64,000 bases of DNA, taken from contig CAKPXP010000009.1 of the NCBI GenBank assembly GCA_934202005.1, forward strand, positions 1 to 64,000, read 5' to 3'. Shown one piece after another: positions 43,348-53,054 of the stretch. Made by a program: the position numbers and the translations under genes. Each line of letters begins with the position of its first letter. Position 1 is the first letter of the stretch. The notes beneath the pieces are model-generated. The model had not been told where the DNA came from. It did not search any database and worked only from the letters and a program-made list of their open reading frames with translations. This DNA is from an uncultured Selenomonas sp. GTDB taxonomy: Bacteria; Bacillota; Negativicutes; Selenomonadales; Selenomonadaceae.

Positions 43348-45558
43348 GTGGGGTATCTTGGTCATTATGATACGAAGACGAAGAAGCAGCAGAGGCTTAA
43401 GGAGCATCTGGAACATGTCGCGGGGCTTGCGGCCAGGTTCGCGGCGGTATTCGGTGCGGAGGAGCTCGGTACGCTTGCGGGGCGCTATCATGATCTCGGC
43501 AAGTATTCGGCGCAGTTCCAAGCCTATCTGCGCGGGGAGCGGAGCTCTGGCGGTGATCATTCGACGGGAGGCGCGCAGGTGCTCTTTCACAGGAAGTCCC
43601 CGCTATTGCTTCTGGCGGCCTGGGCCATCGCCGGACATCATGGCGGTTTGCCAGATTTCGGCGGGGATTTTGATGACGCAGGGAGTGCGACGTTTTGCAG
43701 CCGCATGCGGAAGGAACTGCCTGATTTTTCCGCCTGGAAGGCGGAGGAGGAAGCGCCTGTGCCGCCGGATGCCGTGCCTTCTTTTCTGCAGCCGCTGGAT
43801 ATTTATCGAATGCAGTTTTTTACGCGGATGCTCTTTTCCTGTCTCGTCGATGCCGATTTCCTCGATACGGAGGAGTTCTATCAGTCCTGTCTGCCGGAGG
43901 CGGAGCGGACGGCAGGGGAGAGGCTGCGCCGCGGTTTTGATTCGCTGTCGGTGCTGAAGCAGCGGTTCGATGCGGCGGTCGAGGCACGGTTCTTCGATGA
44001 GCGCGACGAGCGCTATGGAGAGCCGATCAATGTACACCGGCGCGAGATCCTGCGCGTCTGCCTGCAGGAGGGGGAGGCGGGAGAGGAGCGCCTCTACCGC
44101 ATGACCGTGCCGACGGGCGGCGGCAAGACGCTGGCTTCCCTCGGCTTTGCCCTGCACAGGGCCGCCCGGGCGGGCAGCGGAGTCCGGCGCATCATCTATG
44201 TCATCCCGTATACGAGCATCATCGAGCAGAATGCGCAGGTGTTCCAGAACATCCTCGGCACGCAGAATGTGGTCGTTCATTATGCGAATGCCGCGTATGA
44301 TGATGAAAATGAGGAGGGACGGCGACAGCGCCTGGCAACGGAGAACTGGGATGCGCCGCTCATCGTGACGACGAATGTGCAGTTCTTTTCCTCGCTCTAT
44401 GCGAGCCGTACCTCAGCGTGCCGGAAGCTGCATAACATCGCGCACAGTCTCATCATCTTCGACGAGGCGCAGATGATCCCCTTGGGCTTTCTCAAGCCGT
44501 GCTTGGAGGCCGTGCGGACGCTGCTCGCGCAGTATGGCTGCACGGCGGTTCTCTGCACGGCTACGCAGCCGGCGCTGAGGCCGTTCCTCGGCTTGGAGAT
44601 GAAAGAACTCTGCCCGCGCATCGAGGAGCAGTTCGCTTTCTTCTCACGCGTGACCTTTGATGTGCGCCAGGAGCGGTGCGCGCCGGATGTCTTGGCCGAA
44701 GAGATCGCGCATAGGCCGCAGGCGCTGGTCGTCGTGAACAGCAAGCGGATGGCGCGTCAGCTCTACGAGGCGGTGCCGGAGCGGGAGGGCGTGTTCCATC
44801 TCTCGACGAATCTCTGTGCCGCGCATCGCACGCGCGTGCTTACTGAAATCCGCAGCCGCCTGCAGCAGGGGGAATCTTGCCGCGTGATTTCGACGAGCCT
44901 CATCGAGGCGGGCGTCGATGTTGACTTCCCACTGGTTTATCGCGAGCTTGCGGGCCTCGACAGCATCCTCCAGGCGGCGGGACGCTGCAACCGCGAGGGA
45001 AAGCGGCCGAGAGAGAACAGTATCGTAACCGTTTTCCGTCTGGAAGGGAGCAAGATGCCGCCCCAGATGCGGCGGCAGGGAGAGGTCGCGGAAAGCATCT
45101 TCGGGCGCTACACGGCGCGCCTCTCCCATCCAGAGGCGGTCGAGGCGTATTTCCGGGAGTTCTATGATCTCTCGGGAGAAGAGCGATTGGACAAGGAGAA
45201 AATCCTCGAGCTCTGTCGGCGGAGGATGCCGCCGCTGAGGACCATCGACCGGAAATTCCAGTTGATCGATGATGCCTCTGTGCAGGTCTTGATTCCTTTC
45301 GATGAGGAAGCAGAAACGCTCTTGGCGCAGCTTCGGACGGAGCAGGGCGCGCAAAGCCGCACGTTGCTGCGGCGCGTGGGCGTCTATACCGTGGGCGTGC
45401 GGCAGGGGCCTTTCCAGCGCCTGCTGGACGCAGGGGCGGTCGCTCCGCTCTGGGAAAGCAGCACCGCGCTCTATGTTCTCACTGATCTGAGCCTGTACGA
45501 TGAGGCGGCGCTGGGGCTGCAGGCGGATGTCACCGTTGGTCAGGCCGTCGTCTTTTGA
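43348..45558 (+). CDS. cas3: CRISPR-associated helicase/nuclease Cas3 (type I-C)
   Basis: The 736-residue effector nuclease-helicase cuts DNA marked by Cascade. The N-terminal HD domain has H20/H23 and the HD pair H48-D49 (GRYHDLGK), then HSTGGAQ and AGHHGG. The helicase has Walker A VPTGGGKTLAS, the DEAQ box FDEAQMIP, motif III-type CTATQPAL and motif VI QAAGRCNREG. Start GTG 43348 follows GGAGGAGG and gives the usual N terminus; the frame is open from 43297. The IS element lies 190 bases upstream. A terminator separates it from cas5c. Confidence 0.95.
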   Translation: MGYLGHYDTKTKKQQRLKEHLEHVAGLAARFAAVFGAEELGTLAGRYHDLGKYSAQFQAYLRGERSSGGDHSTGGAQVLFHRKSPLLLLAAWAIAGHHGGLPDFGGDFDDAGSATFCSRMRKELPDFSAWKAEEEAPVPPDAVPSFLQPLDIYRMQFFTRMLFSCLVDADFLDTEEFYQSCLPEAERTAGERLRRGFDSLSVLKQRFDAAVEARFFDERDERYGEPINVHRREILRVCLQEGEAGEERLYRMTVPTGGGKTLASLGFALHRAARAGSGVRRIIYVIPYTSIIEQNAQVFQNILGTQNVVVHYANAAYDDENEEGRRQRLATENWDAPLIVTTNVQFFSSLYASRTSACRKLHNIAHSLIIFDEAQMIPLGFLKPCLEAVRTLLAQYGCTAVLCTATQPALRPFLGLEMKELCPRIEEQFAFFSRVTFDVRQERCAPDVLAEEIAHRPQALVVVNSKRMARQLYEAVPEREGVFHLSTNLCAAHRTRVLTEIRSRLQQGESCRVISTSLIEAGVDVDFPLVYRELAGLDSILQAAGRCNREGKRPRENSIVTVFRLEGSKMPPQMRRQGEVAESIFGRYTARLSHPEAVEAYFREFYDLSGEERLDKEKILELCRRRMPPLRTIDRKFQLIDDASVQVLIPFDEEAETLLAQLRTEQGAQSRTLLRRVGVYTVGVRQGPFQRLLDAGAVAPLWESSTALYVLTDLSLYDEAALGLQADVTVGQAVVF

Positions 45559-45616
45559 AAATAGAACATCCGCCACGTTGCTGCTGAAGGAACCGCCGAA
45601 TGTATTGGTGATTCCT

Positions 45617-45664
45617 CGCAAACGAAAAGGGCAGGGAACTTTATCCCTGCCCTTTTCGTTTGCG
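45617..45664. terminator. Perfect terminator hairpin between cas3 and cas5c
   Basis: A 21-bp perfect stem (45617-45637 with 45644-45664) contains CGAAAAGGGCAGGGA and its complement, with an ACTTTA loop. It can act in both directions. Just upstream (45587-45616) is a decayed MITE end (AAGGAACCGCCGAATG...GATTCCTC). Confidence 0.85.
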
Positions 45665-45743
45665 AAAAAAATATAAGTATTTCTATCCGCGCATCATGTA
45701 TCCCACGATGCGACAAAAAAATTATAGCAGGAGGGAATGAGAA

Positions 45744-45772
45744 TTGACAAGGAGAAATAATAAGAGTAAGAT
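45744..45772 (+). promoter_or_regulatory. Promoter of the cas5c-cas2 operon
   Basis: TTGACA (45744-45749), 17 bases and TAAGAT (45767-45772) lie 55 bases before cas5c and after the terminator, so the Cascade and adaptation genes are likely transcribed apart from cas3. Confidence 0.7.
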
Positions 45773-45826
45773 AACGCTTGTAGGGATCATATTGAATAAA
45801 ATATAAGTGAAGAGAGGATAGGTTCT

Positions 45827-46492
45827 ATGGGATATGGTGTCAAAGTAGATGTGCGCGGCGATTTTGCGTTGTTCACGCGTCCGGAGCTCAAGGCGGAGCG
45901 TGTCAGCTATGATCTGATCACGCCGTCAGCCGCGCGCGGCGTCCTGGAGGCCGTTTTCTGGCATCCCGGCCTGAAGTGGATCGTCGATGAGATCCGCGTC
46001 CTGACTCCCATCAAGTTCACGACGGTGCGGCGCAATGAGGTGAGCTCGAAGGTGAAGGCCCGCGTCATGTGGCAGGCGATGGCGAACGGGGGACGTCCGC
46101 CCTATCTCGCGACGCCGAAGGACATCATGCAGCGGGCCTCGCTCTTGCTCACCGATGTCCACTATGTCATCACGGCGCATTTCGAGATGACGCCGCAGGC
46201 GGCGGCAGGTGACAATCCGGGGAAGTTCTCCGAGATGTTTCGCCGGCGTCTGGCGAAGGGGCAGCACTACCACCAACCGTATCTCGGCTGCCGGGAGTTC
46301 CCTGCACAGCTGCGCCCCTGCGAGAACGAGGTATCGCTGCCGATTCCTGAGGAGTTGCGGGGGGAGAAGGATCTGGGCTTCATGCTCTACGATATGGATT
46401 ACTCCGACAAAACGCGGATTCGTCCGCAGTTTTTCCGCGCGGTGCTTCGGGATGGTGTTCTGGATCTGCGGGGAGTGGAGGTGTACGAATGA
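45827..46492 (+). CDS. cas5c: Cas5c (Cas5d), pre-crRNA processing endonuclease, type I-C
   Basis: In type I-C systems Cas5c replaces Cas6: it cuts CRISPR transcripts at the repeat stem and stays in Cascade. The 221-residue protein begins GYGVKVDVRGDFALFTRPELKAERVSYDLITPSAARG, a strong Cas5d signature, and carries the histidine-rich GQHYHQPYLGCREF region. ATG 45827 follows GAGAGGATAGGTTCT. Its end overlaps the cas8c start (ATGA at 46489). Confidence 0.95.
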   Translation: MGYGVKVDVRGDFALFTRPELKAERVSYDLITPSAARGVLEAVFWHPGLKWIVDEIRVLTPIKFTTVRRNEVSSKVKARVMWQAMANGGRPPYLATPKDIMQRASLLLTDVHYVITAHFEMTPQAAAGDNPGKFSEMFRRRLAKGQHYHQPYLGCREFPAQLRPCENEVSLPIPEELRGEKDLGFMLYDMDYSDKTRIRPQFFRAVLRDGVLDLRGVEVYE

Positions 46493-48324
46493 TTCTTCAG
46501 GCACTCGCAAAACATTATCAAATGATGGCGGAAGCAGGTGAGGCGCCGCGGCGGGGCTGGTGTCCTGTGGGCGTCTCGTTCGCGCTGGAGATCGCGGTGG
46601 ATGGGGCGCTCCGGCGAGTCTATGACCTGCGGGAGGAACAACGTAGTGGCAAGAAGACCGCCGTGCGCCCGCGCCGCATGATCGTTCCAGATCATCCGAC
46701 GCGGGCAGGACAGAAGCCGCCGGCCTATTTCCTCTGCGATACGTCCACCTATTTCCTCGGGCTGGCAGAGGACGAGGAGGATCTAGCGAAAGCGGAGAAG
46801 AAGAGGCAGGATGCATTGCAGCGCTTCGCCTCTGCCAAAGAGCTGCATGAGAAGATGCTCGGGGATCTCGATGCCCCCGCGGCGCAGGCCGTCGTAGCGT
46901 TTTTCCGGCAATGGCAGCCGGAGCAGGCGAAGATGCACCCGGTGCTCGCGGAGTTCTTTCCGGATATGGCTGCGGGCGGAAACGTCGTCTTTCGGTTCCA
47001 AGGACGCTTTGTGCAGGAGGATGCGGCGATCGCGGCGCGGTGGGAACGCACCTTGACCGCGCAGGAGGACGATGCGCAGGGCATCTGCCTGGTGACGGGG
47101 AAAGAAGGATCCATCGCGCGGTTGCACCCCAAGATCAAGGGCGTTCCCGGCGCGCAGGTGTCTGGCGCTAATCTCGTTTCCTTCAACACGGAGTCCAGCA
47201 ATTCCTATGGCCATGTACAGGGCGCGAATGCGCCTGTATCTGAGGACGCATCCTTCGCCTATGGCATGGCGCTCAATGCGCTATTGGCAGACAGCGACCA
47301 CAGGCAGATCCTCGGCGATACGGCAGTCGTCTACTGGGCCGAGCAGGAGAACGAAGCGGTGCAGGATCTCACGAGCATCTTGATGGGCGGCGTGGGCGGC
47401 AAGAACATCATGACAGAGGCGTCGCTCCAGGGCCTTTTTCAAAATCTTGTCAAGGGTCGGCCCATCCGTTTCGAGTCAGCGGAGATTCCGTATGAGAATC
47501 CCTTCTACATCCTGGGACTCTCGCCGAATGCAGCGCGGCTCTCGGTGCGTTTCTTCCTGCGGAGCTCCTTCGGTGACTTCCTCCAGCATGTGAAGGCACA
47601 TCGCGAGCGGGCAGCCATCACGATGCCGCCGCGCAAACCATGGACATCCCCGCCGCTCTGGGCATGGCTGCAGGCGACGGTCTCTCCGAACGCCTCCAAC
47701 AAGAGCCCGCTGCCCATCCTGGCGGGGAGCGCGATGGTTGCTATCCTGCAGGACACGCTGTATCCAGCCAGCCTCTACGCGCAGGTGCTGCTGCGCATCC
47801 ACGCGGAGGTTGATGCCACAGAGGCGAAGCCGCCGCATTACAAAATTACAGGAGAACGCGCCTCAATCATCAAGGCGTATCTTATAAAGAACAAGAAGAG
47901 AGGAGAACTGCGTATGAAGCTCAATGAAGAAATCACCGATCCAGCGTATGTCCTTGGACGGATCTTCTCCCTGCGTGAGGGCATCCAAAGGGCGGTGAAT
48001 CCTAACCTGAATGCGACCATCAAAGACCGCTATTTCGATGTGGCGAGCACGACGCCGGCGAGGGTATTCCCCATTCTCGAGCACTTGACGAACCATCATC
48101 TCAAAAAAATGGCTGGGGAGAACCAGAGGCTGAAAACGTATTATGAAAAGCAGATGACGAGGTTGATGGGGATGCTCGATGCCTCGAAGGGCATCCCGAA
48201 GCTCCTGAACGCGGAGGAGCAGGGCATGTTTATTCTCGGGTACTATCAGCAGACGCAAGCGCGTTATGAGAAGAAGCCGGACAAGGAAGCACAGCCGGCA
48301 GACACGATGAGCGAGGAGGAATAA
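46489..48324 (+). CDS. cas8c: Cas8c (Csd1), large subunit of type I-C Cascade
   Basis: The 611-residue protein matches the Csd1 family (GWCPVGVSFALEIAVDGALRRVYDLREE near the N terminus; FLGLAEDEEDLAKA; MRPFFLRSSFG-like RLSVRFFLRSSFGDFL; FILGYYQQ at the C terminus). It recognises the PAM and starts R-loop formation in type I-C interference. It is translationally coupled to cas5c by a four-base overlap and followed by cas7c after two bases. Confidence 0.95.
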   Translation: MILQALAKHYQMMAEAGEAPRRGWCPVGVSFALEIAVDGALRRVYDLREEQRSGKKTAVRPRRMIVPDHPTRAGQKPPAYFLCDTSTYFLGLAEDEEDLAKAEKKRQDALQRFASAKELHEKMLGDLDAPAAQAVVAFFRQWQPEQAKMHPVLAEFFPDMAAGGNVVFRFQGRFVQEDAAIAARWERTLTAQEDDAQGICLVTGKEGSIARLHPKIKGVPGAQVSGANLVSFNTESSNSYGHVQGANAPVSEDASFAYGMALNALLADSDHRQILGDTAVVYWAEQENEAVQDLTSILMGGVGGKNIMTEASLQGLFQNLVKGRPIRFESAEIPYENPFYILGLSPNAARLSVRFFLRSSFGDFLQHVKAHRERAAITMPPRKPWTSPPLWAWLQATVSPNASNKSPLPILAGSAMVAILQDTLYPASLYAQVLLRIHAEVDATEAKPPHYKITGERASIIKAYLIKNKKRGELRMKLNEEITDPAYVLGRIFSLREGIQRAVNPNLNATIKDRYFDVASTTPARVFPILEHLTNHHLKKMAGENQRLKTYYEKQMTRLMGMLDASKGIPKLLNAEEQGMFILGYYQQTQARYEKKPDKEAQPADTMSEEE

Positions 48325-48326
48325 AA

Positions 48327-49220
48327 ATGGCAGATCCCATTCAGAACCGCTACGATTTCGAGATTATTTTTGATGTGGAGAACGGCAATCCCAATGGCGA
48401 TCCGGACGCTGGCAACATGCCCCGCATCGACCAGGAGACAGGGCTTGGTTTGGTGACAGATGTCTGCCTCAAGCGCAAGATCCGCAACTATGTCGAGGCC
48501 GCAAAGGAGGATGCGCCGGGCTACCGCATCTATGTCAAGGACCATGTTCCCCTGGAACGCAGCAACCGCGAAGCCTATCAGTACCTCGGCGTAGATGAGA
48601 AGAAAATCAAGGAAGCGAAGAAGAAGGACGCGGAGATCGATCTCAAGATCCGCGATTTCATGTGCGAGAATTTCTATGATATTCGCGCGTTCGGCGCTGT
48701 CATGACCACATTCGTGAACGCGAAGCTCAACTGCGGCCAGGTGCGCGGCCCAGTGCAGCTCGACTTCGCGCGCAGCGTCGAGCCCATCCTCGCCCAGGAA
48801 ATCGGCATCTCCCGCGTGACCGTTTCCTCGGAGAAGGAGCAGGAGGACGGCAAGCACATGATGCTCGGCCACAAGTTCATCGTCCCTTATGGCCTTTACA
48901 TCGCTCACGGCTACATCTCCGCCAATCTCGCGCGCAAGGTGACGGGATTCTCGGAGGAAGATCTGGCGCTCCTCTGGCGGGCCATCCTCAACATGTTTGA
49001 GAATGACCACTCAGCGACGCGCGGCAGCATGGCGGTGCGCAAGCTCATCGTGTTCAAGCACGAAAGCGAGCTCGGCAACGCGCCTGCGTATCAGCTCTTC
49101 GACCGCATCAAGGTGGAGAAGAACGTGGAAGAAAAGCCAGCGCGCTCCTATCATGACTATACCGTGACCGTTGACGATGCAGATCTTCCGGCAGGCGTCA
49201 CCTGCATCCAGATGGTCTGA
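48327..49220 (+). CDS. cas7c: Cas7c (Csd2), backbone subunit of type I-C Cascade
   Basis: The 297-residue RAMP protein forms the crRNA-binding backbone. The N-terminal RYDFEIIFDVENGNPNGDPDAGNMPRID is the hallmark of Csd2. It lies two bases after cas8c and eight before cas4, so all belong to one operon. No lesion is seen. Confidence 0.96.
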   Translation: MADPIQNRYDFEIIFDVENGNPNGDPDAGNMPRIDQETGLGLVTDVCLKRKIRNYVEAAKEDAPGYRIYVKDHVPLERSNREAYQYLGVDEKKIKEAKKKDAEIDLKIRDFMCENFYDIRAFGAVMTTFVNAKLNCGQVRGPVQLDFARSVEPILAQEIGISRVTVSSEKEQEDGKHMMLGHKFIVPYGLYIAHGYISANLARKVTGFSEEDLALLWRAILNMFENDHSATRGSMAVRKLIVFKHESELGNAPAYQLFDRIKVEKNVEEKPARSYHDYTVTVDDADLPAGVTCIQMV

Positions 49221-49228
49221 GGGAGCAG

Positions 49229-49891
49229 ATGGAATATCCTGAGGATGCATACCTCATGATCTCAGGCATCCAGCATTTTGCTTTCTGTCGCCGTCAATGG
49301 GCCTTGATCCACATCGAGCAGGCTTGGGAAGAGAACCTGCGTACGGCAGAGGGCAGGATCCTGCATGAGAAATGCCATGACGAACATCAGAAGGAAAAAC
49401 GAGGAGGCCTCCTCATCAGCAGAGGGCTGCGCGTATTCTCTCGCATGATGGGCGTAGCGGGTGTCTGCGATGTCGTCGAATTCCATGAGGCGGAGGAAGG
49501 CGCTGTCCTCCATAAGCATCCGGGATTCTGGACGCCGTATCCCGTCGAGTATAAGCACGGCGAAGGAAAGTCACTGGATGCCGACGGACTCCAACTCTGT
49601 GCGCAGGCCATGTGTCTGGAAGAGATGTATTGCACGGAAGTGCCAAAGGGCGCAGTGTTCTATGCGGCGACGCATCGGCGGGAAGAGGTGCTGCTCTCTG
49701 CAGGACTGCGCGAACGCGTGCGGCAGATGTTCGCGGAAATGCATCATGATATGCAGCAGGGCCACACGCCGCGCGTCAAACCGAGCAAGGCATGCCAAGC
49801 CTGCTCGCTGAAGCCGGTCTGCCTGCCGCGGCTCATGAAGCACCACGATGTTGCGGCCTACTACGACGCCTATCTGGGAAGGAGGGAATGA
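49229..49891 (+). CDS. cas4: Cas4 exonuclease (spacer-acquisition factor)
   Basis: Cas4 trims prespacers and selects those with a correct PAM, working with Cas1-Cas2. The 220-residue protein has the Fe-S cluster cysteines (C20 in FAFCRRQW and three in CQACSLKPVCLP) and the RecB-type nuclease core (VCDVVEFH, then PVEYKHG with the E-x-K motif). It is followed by cas1 one base after its stop. Confidence 0.95.
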   Translation: MEYPEDAYLMISGIQHFAFCRRQWALIHIEQAWEENLRTAEGRILHEKCHDEHQKEKRGGLLISRGLRVFSRMMGVAGVCDVVEFHEAEEGAVLHKHPGFWTPYPVEYKHGEGKSLDADGLQLCAQAMCLEEMYCTEVPKGAVFYAATHRREEVLLSAGLRERVRQMFAEMHHDMQQGHTPRVKPSKACQACSLKPVCLPRLMKHHDVAAYYDAYLGRRE

Positions 49892-49892
49892 G

Positions 49893-50924
49893 ATGCGCCG
49901 CCTGCTGAATACGCTTTTCGTCATGACGGAGGACGCGTACCTCGCGCTCGAAAATGAAAATGTTGTTGTGAAACAGGGGGAAGCCATCCTGGGCCGCGTG
50001 CCGCTCCTCACGCTCGAAAGCATCATCGATTTCAGCTGGCGCGGTGCGAGCCCCGCCCTGCTGGGCGCCTGCGCGGAACGATCCATAGGATTTTCCTTCC
50101 TCACGCCGCAGGGAAAGTTCCTCGCGCGCGTCTGCGGAGAAAATCCGGGCAATGTGCTCCTGCGGCAGCAGCAATACCGTATCGCCGATGAGGCAGCAGC
50201 GAGCCTGGTATTTGCGAGAAATTTCATCGCAGCCAAGATATATAATGCCAGGACGGTGTTGGAGCGCGCAAAGCGCGATCATGCCGACAGCATCGACACC
50301 GAAGCTCTAGGGACAATCAGCGCTGTCATGGCATCCTCGATGCGGCTCGCGAGAAAAGCGGAAAACGCAGATGATCTGCGTGGTTTAGAAGGCGATGCGG
50401 CGCATCAATATTTCACGATGCTGGGCCAGCTCATCCTACAGCAGAGAAACGCATTCCTCTTTACCGGCCGCACGAAACGTCCTCCCATCGGACGCGTAAA
50501 TGCCATGCTCTCCTTCGGCTATACCCTGCTGGCCCATGACTGCGCGGCATCGCTCGAGAGCGTCGGACTGGACGCATACGTCGGTTTCCTGCACACACCA
50601 CGTCCCGGGCGGCAGTCGCTGGCGCTCGACCTCATGGAAGAACTGCGCGCTGTTTTTGTGGATCGTCTGGTGATCACGCTGATCAATAACCGTGTCGTCA
50701 GGGGGACAGACTTTGAAGAAAAGGAAAATGGCGGCACCTACCTGAAAAAAGCAGGGAGGCAGAAATTCATCACTGCCTGGCAGGAAAAGAAAAGGGAGCC
50801 CATCACGCATCCCTTCCTGGAAGAAAAAATCCCATGGGGGTTGGTGCCCTATGTGCAATCGCTCCTGCTCGCTCGCACAGTGCGCGGTGATGTGGAGGAA
50901 TACCCGTCGTTCCTTTGGAAATGA
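49893..50924 (+). CDS. cas1: Cas1 integrase, type I-C
   Basis: Cas1 inserts new spacers as a complex with Cas2. The 343-residue protein begins MRRLLNTLFVMTEDAYLALENENVVV, typical of Cas1c. The catalytic region includes LTLESIIDF, GFLHTPRPGRQSLALDLMEELRAVFVDRLV (conserved H and D/E residues). ATG 49893 follows GGAAGGAGGGAATG in the cas4 stop region. The gene is intact. cas2 follows only after 177 bases, an unusual gap. Confidence 0.95.
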   Translation: MRRLLNTLFVMTEDAYLALENENVVVKQGEAILGRVPLLTLESIIDFSWRGASPALLGACAERSIGFSFLTPQGKFLARVCGENPGNVLLRQQQYRIADEAAASLVFARNFIAAKIYNARTVLERAKRDHADSIDTEALGTISAVMASSMRLARKAENADDLRGLEGDAAHQYFTMLGQLILQQRNAFLFTGRTKRPPIGRVNAMLSFGYTLLAHDCAASLESVGLDAYVGFLHTPRPGRQSLALDLMEELRAVFVDRLVITLINNRVVRGTDFEEKENGGTYLKKAGRQKFITAWQEKKREPITHPFLEEKIPWGLVPYVQSLLLARTVRGDVEEYPSFLWK

Positions 50925-51030
50925 AGAAAAAGATTTCTAGACGAGCAGCGGCTGTATGGATGATGAAGAAGTCTCAGCAAGCCGATGCGGAGCAGAAAAC
51001 TGTGCAGAGATGGCAGTTGTACTCGTAGCA

Positions 51031-51088
51031 AACTCAACACACAAACGCCCTCTTCGTGGACATTGTGCGCTCGCCCATACAGTAAATC
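51031..51088 (-). repeat. Dispersed 58-bp repeat, copy 2, between cas1 and cas2
   Basis: The reverse complement starts GATTTACTGTATGGGCGAG and matches 25288-25345 over 58 bases with few differences. It occupies most of the 177-base cas1-cas2 gap; adjacent cas1 and cas2 genes normally lie within a few bases. This suggests an insertion into the adaptation operon that left both genes intact. Confidence 0.75.
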
Positions 51089-51101
51089 AGGTGGTAGTGA
51101 T

Positions 51102-51392
51102 ATGTTGATATTGGTTACATATGATGTCAATACGACGACGGCAGAAGGGAAAAAACGTCTTAGGCAAGTAGCAAAGATCTGCGTGCGTCACGGACAAAGA
51201 GTGCAGAATTCTGTTTGCGAATGCAGCCTCGACACAGCACAGTTCGCGGAATTCCGGCATAAGCTCGAAAAGGCCATCGATACGAAAAAAGACAGTCTGC
51301 GGTTTTATCATCTCGGGAAGAATTATAAGGGAAAGATAGAACATATCGGCGCAAAGAACACCTATGATCCGGAAGCACCGATGATTCTTTAG
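51102..51392 (+). CDS. cas2: Cas2 endoribonuclease-fold adaptation protein, type I-C
   Basis: The 96-residue protein has the Cas2 ferredoxin fold start MLILVTYDVNTTTAEGKKRLRQVAKIC, with the conserved D in TYDV, and VCECSLDTAQF. It is the structural partner of Cas1. ATG 51102 follows AGGTGGTAGTGAT; an in-frame extension back to 50985 is not conserved-looking and runs through the inserted repeat. Confidence 0.95.
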   Translation: MLILVTYDVNTTTAEGKKRLRQVAKICVRHGQRVQNSVCECSLDTAQFAEFRHKLEKAIDTKKDSLRFYHLGKNYKGKIEHIGAKNTYDPEAPMIL

Positions 51393-51529
51393 AGGCGCGC
51401 GAAGTGCTATCACACAGAAATGCAGAGGAGAGATATTGCTGAAGAAATGAGATGTCAGAAGAGGGGAAAAAGGAGGTTCGCGAAAAAGGTGGATGAAAGC
51501 TAGAAAAATGAAGGGGTAAAAGTATGGCT
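51393..51529 (+). promoter_or_regulatory. CRISPR leader
   Basis: The 137 bases between cas2 and the first repeat are purine-rich (GAAGAGGGGAAAAAGGAGG) and hold no gene. The degenerate repeats are at the far end of the array, so new spacers are added at this side. Confidence 0.7.
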
Positions 51530-53021
51530 GTCGCTCCTCGTATGAGGAGCGTGGATTGAAATTAGGTGGGTTTCACAAGCATACCCAAGGTGACTTGTCG
51601 CTCCTCGTATGAGGAGCGTGGATTGAAATTCCTCCGCCCACTGCGTAGCCTTTACCTCATCGAGTCGCTCCTCGTATGAGGAGCGTGGATTGAAATTTTG
51701 TCTCAGCCTCTTCTTTCTCGCTCTCATTCGTCGCTCCTCGTATGAGGAGCGTGGATTGAAATGAGCACGATCCGCTCTACTACGCTGAATCCATGTCGCT
51801 CCTCGTATGAGGAGCGTGGATTGAAATACGACAACGGCAAAAGATGCCATCGTCGCCGGTGTCGCTCCTCGTATGAGGAGCGTGGATTGAAATGCCAGTC
51901 TCACGAGCTGTGGATCCGGCTCTGTTGTCGCTCCTCGTATGAGGAGCGTGGATTGAAATTCGCATCAAACCCCGCCTTTCCAAAGTTCAATCAGTCGCTC
52001 CTCGTATGAGGAGCGTGGATTGAAATCGCAATCCTTCCGTTTCTTCGCGATCCGCTCTAGTCGCTCCTCGTATGAGGAGCGTGGATTGAAATCAGATAGG
52101 TAAAAAACTTGATAGGCGTTGTTGTGTGTCGCTCCTCGTATGAGGAGCGTGGATTGAAATCATGTCATCCAGGTGGCGCTTGCACGCTTGATAGTCGCTC
52201 CTCGTATGAGGAGCGTGGATTGAAATGCGTGGGACGACGTCACAAACTCCGACGCTGATGTCGCTCCTCGTATGAGGAGCGTGGATTGAAATGATCATTG
52301 AAAGCATGATTGAGTTGTATGAAGGTTGTCGCTCCTCGTATGAGGAGCGTGGATTGAAATTGGAAAAAGGCGGCAAGTCCTACAGGGACTATGTGGTCGC
52401 TCCTCGTATGAGGAGCGTGGATTGAAATCCGTTTGGGAACGTACAAAAGGAGTGGTGGGGAGGTCGCTCCTCGTATGAGGAGCGTGGATTGAAATGGGGT
52501 GAAATGCCGCAAGATGGCCAAGGACAAAGTCGCTCCTCGTATGAGGAGCGTGGATTGAAATAAGCTAGTGACGGGCAGGTTGCCGTCCGTGATTGTCGCT
52601 CCTCGTATGAGGAGCGTGGATTGAAATTGCATCACGCGTTTGAGGCAATCGGCGAAGAGGTCGCTCCTCGTATGAGGAGCGTGGATTGAAATGATCTGGA
52701 GTGGATGGCACTGCCGAGTGTAGCGTCGCTCCTCGTATGAGGAGCGTGGATTGAAATTTGAAGTGAATAATGATGCAGCAAAGACAAAGAAGTCGCGCCT
52801 CGTATGAGGAGCGTGGATTGAAATCAGAATGGCGGCATGATTCCGGCTATGAAGCAGAGGGCGCTCCTCGTATGAGGAGCGTGGATTGAAATAAGGTGGT
52901 TTACGCGAAGATGGGCGGTGTAGCAGTCGCTCCTCGTATGAGGGGCGTGGATTGAAATTCCGCTTGCTATAACAGAGTTGTCCTTGAGATACGGGTCGCT
53001 CCTCGTATGAGGGGCGTGGAT
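51530..53021 (+). CRISPR. Type I-C CRISPR array, 23 repeats and 22 spacers
   Basis: The 33-base repeat starts GTCGCTCCTCGTATGAGGAG and ends CGTGGATTGAAAT. GCTCCTC/GAGGAGC forms the stem cut by Cas5c, and the ATTGAAAT end is typical of type I-C. First repeat: 51530-51562. Spacers are 32-35 bases. Repeats 1-19 look identical. Repeat 20 (52792) has T to G at base 6, repeat 21 (52860) T to G at base 2, repeat 22 (52926) and 23 (52995) share GAGGGGC for GAGGAGC, and repeat 23 loses its last six bases. This fixes the leader at the cas2 side. Confidence 0.98.
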
Positions 53022-53054
53022 GGTAAAAAGTCAAAGTTGAATTCCCTTTTCTAA

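Noticed and set aside
51500..53034. Open frames across the CRISPR array (repeated SIHAPHTRSD-like peptides)
   Set aside because: They are translations of the repeats; the 33-base periodicity identifies the region as CRISPR, not coding.
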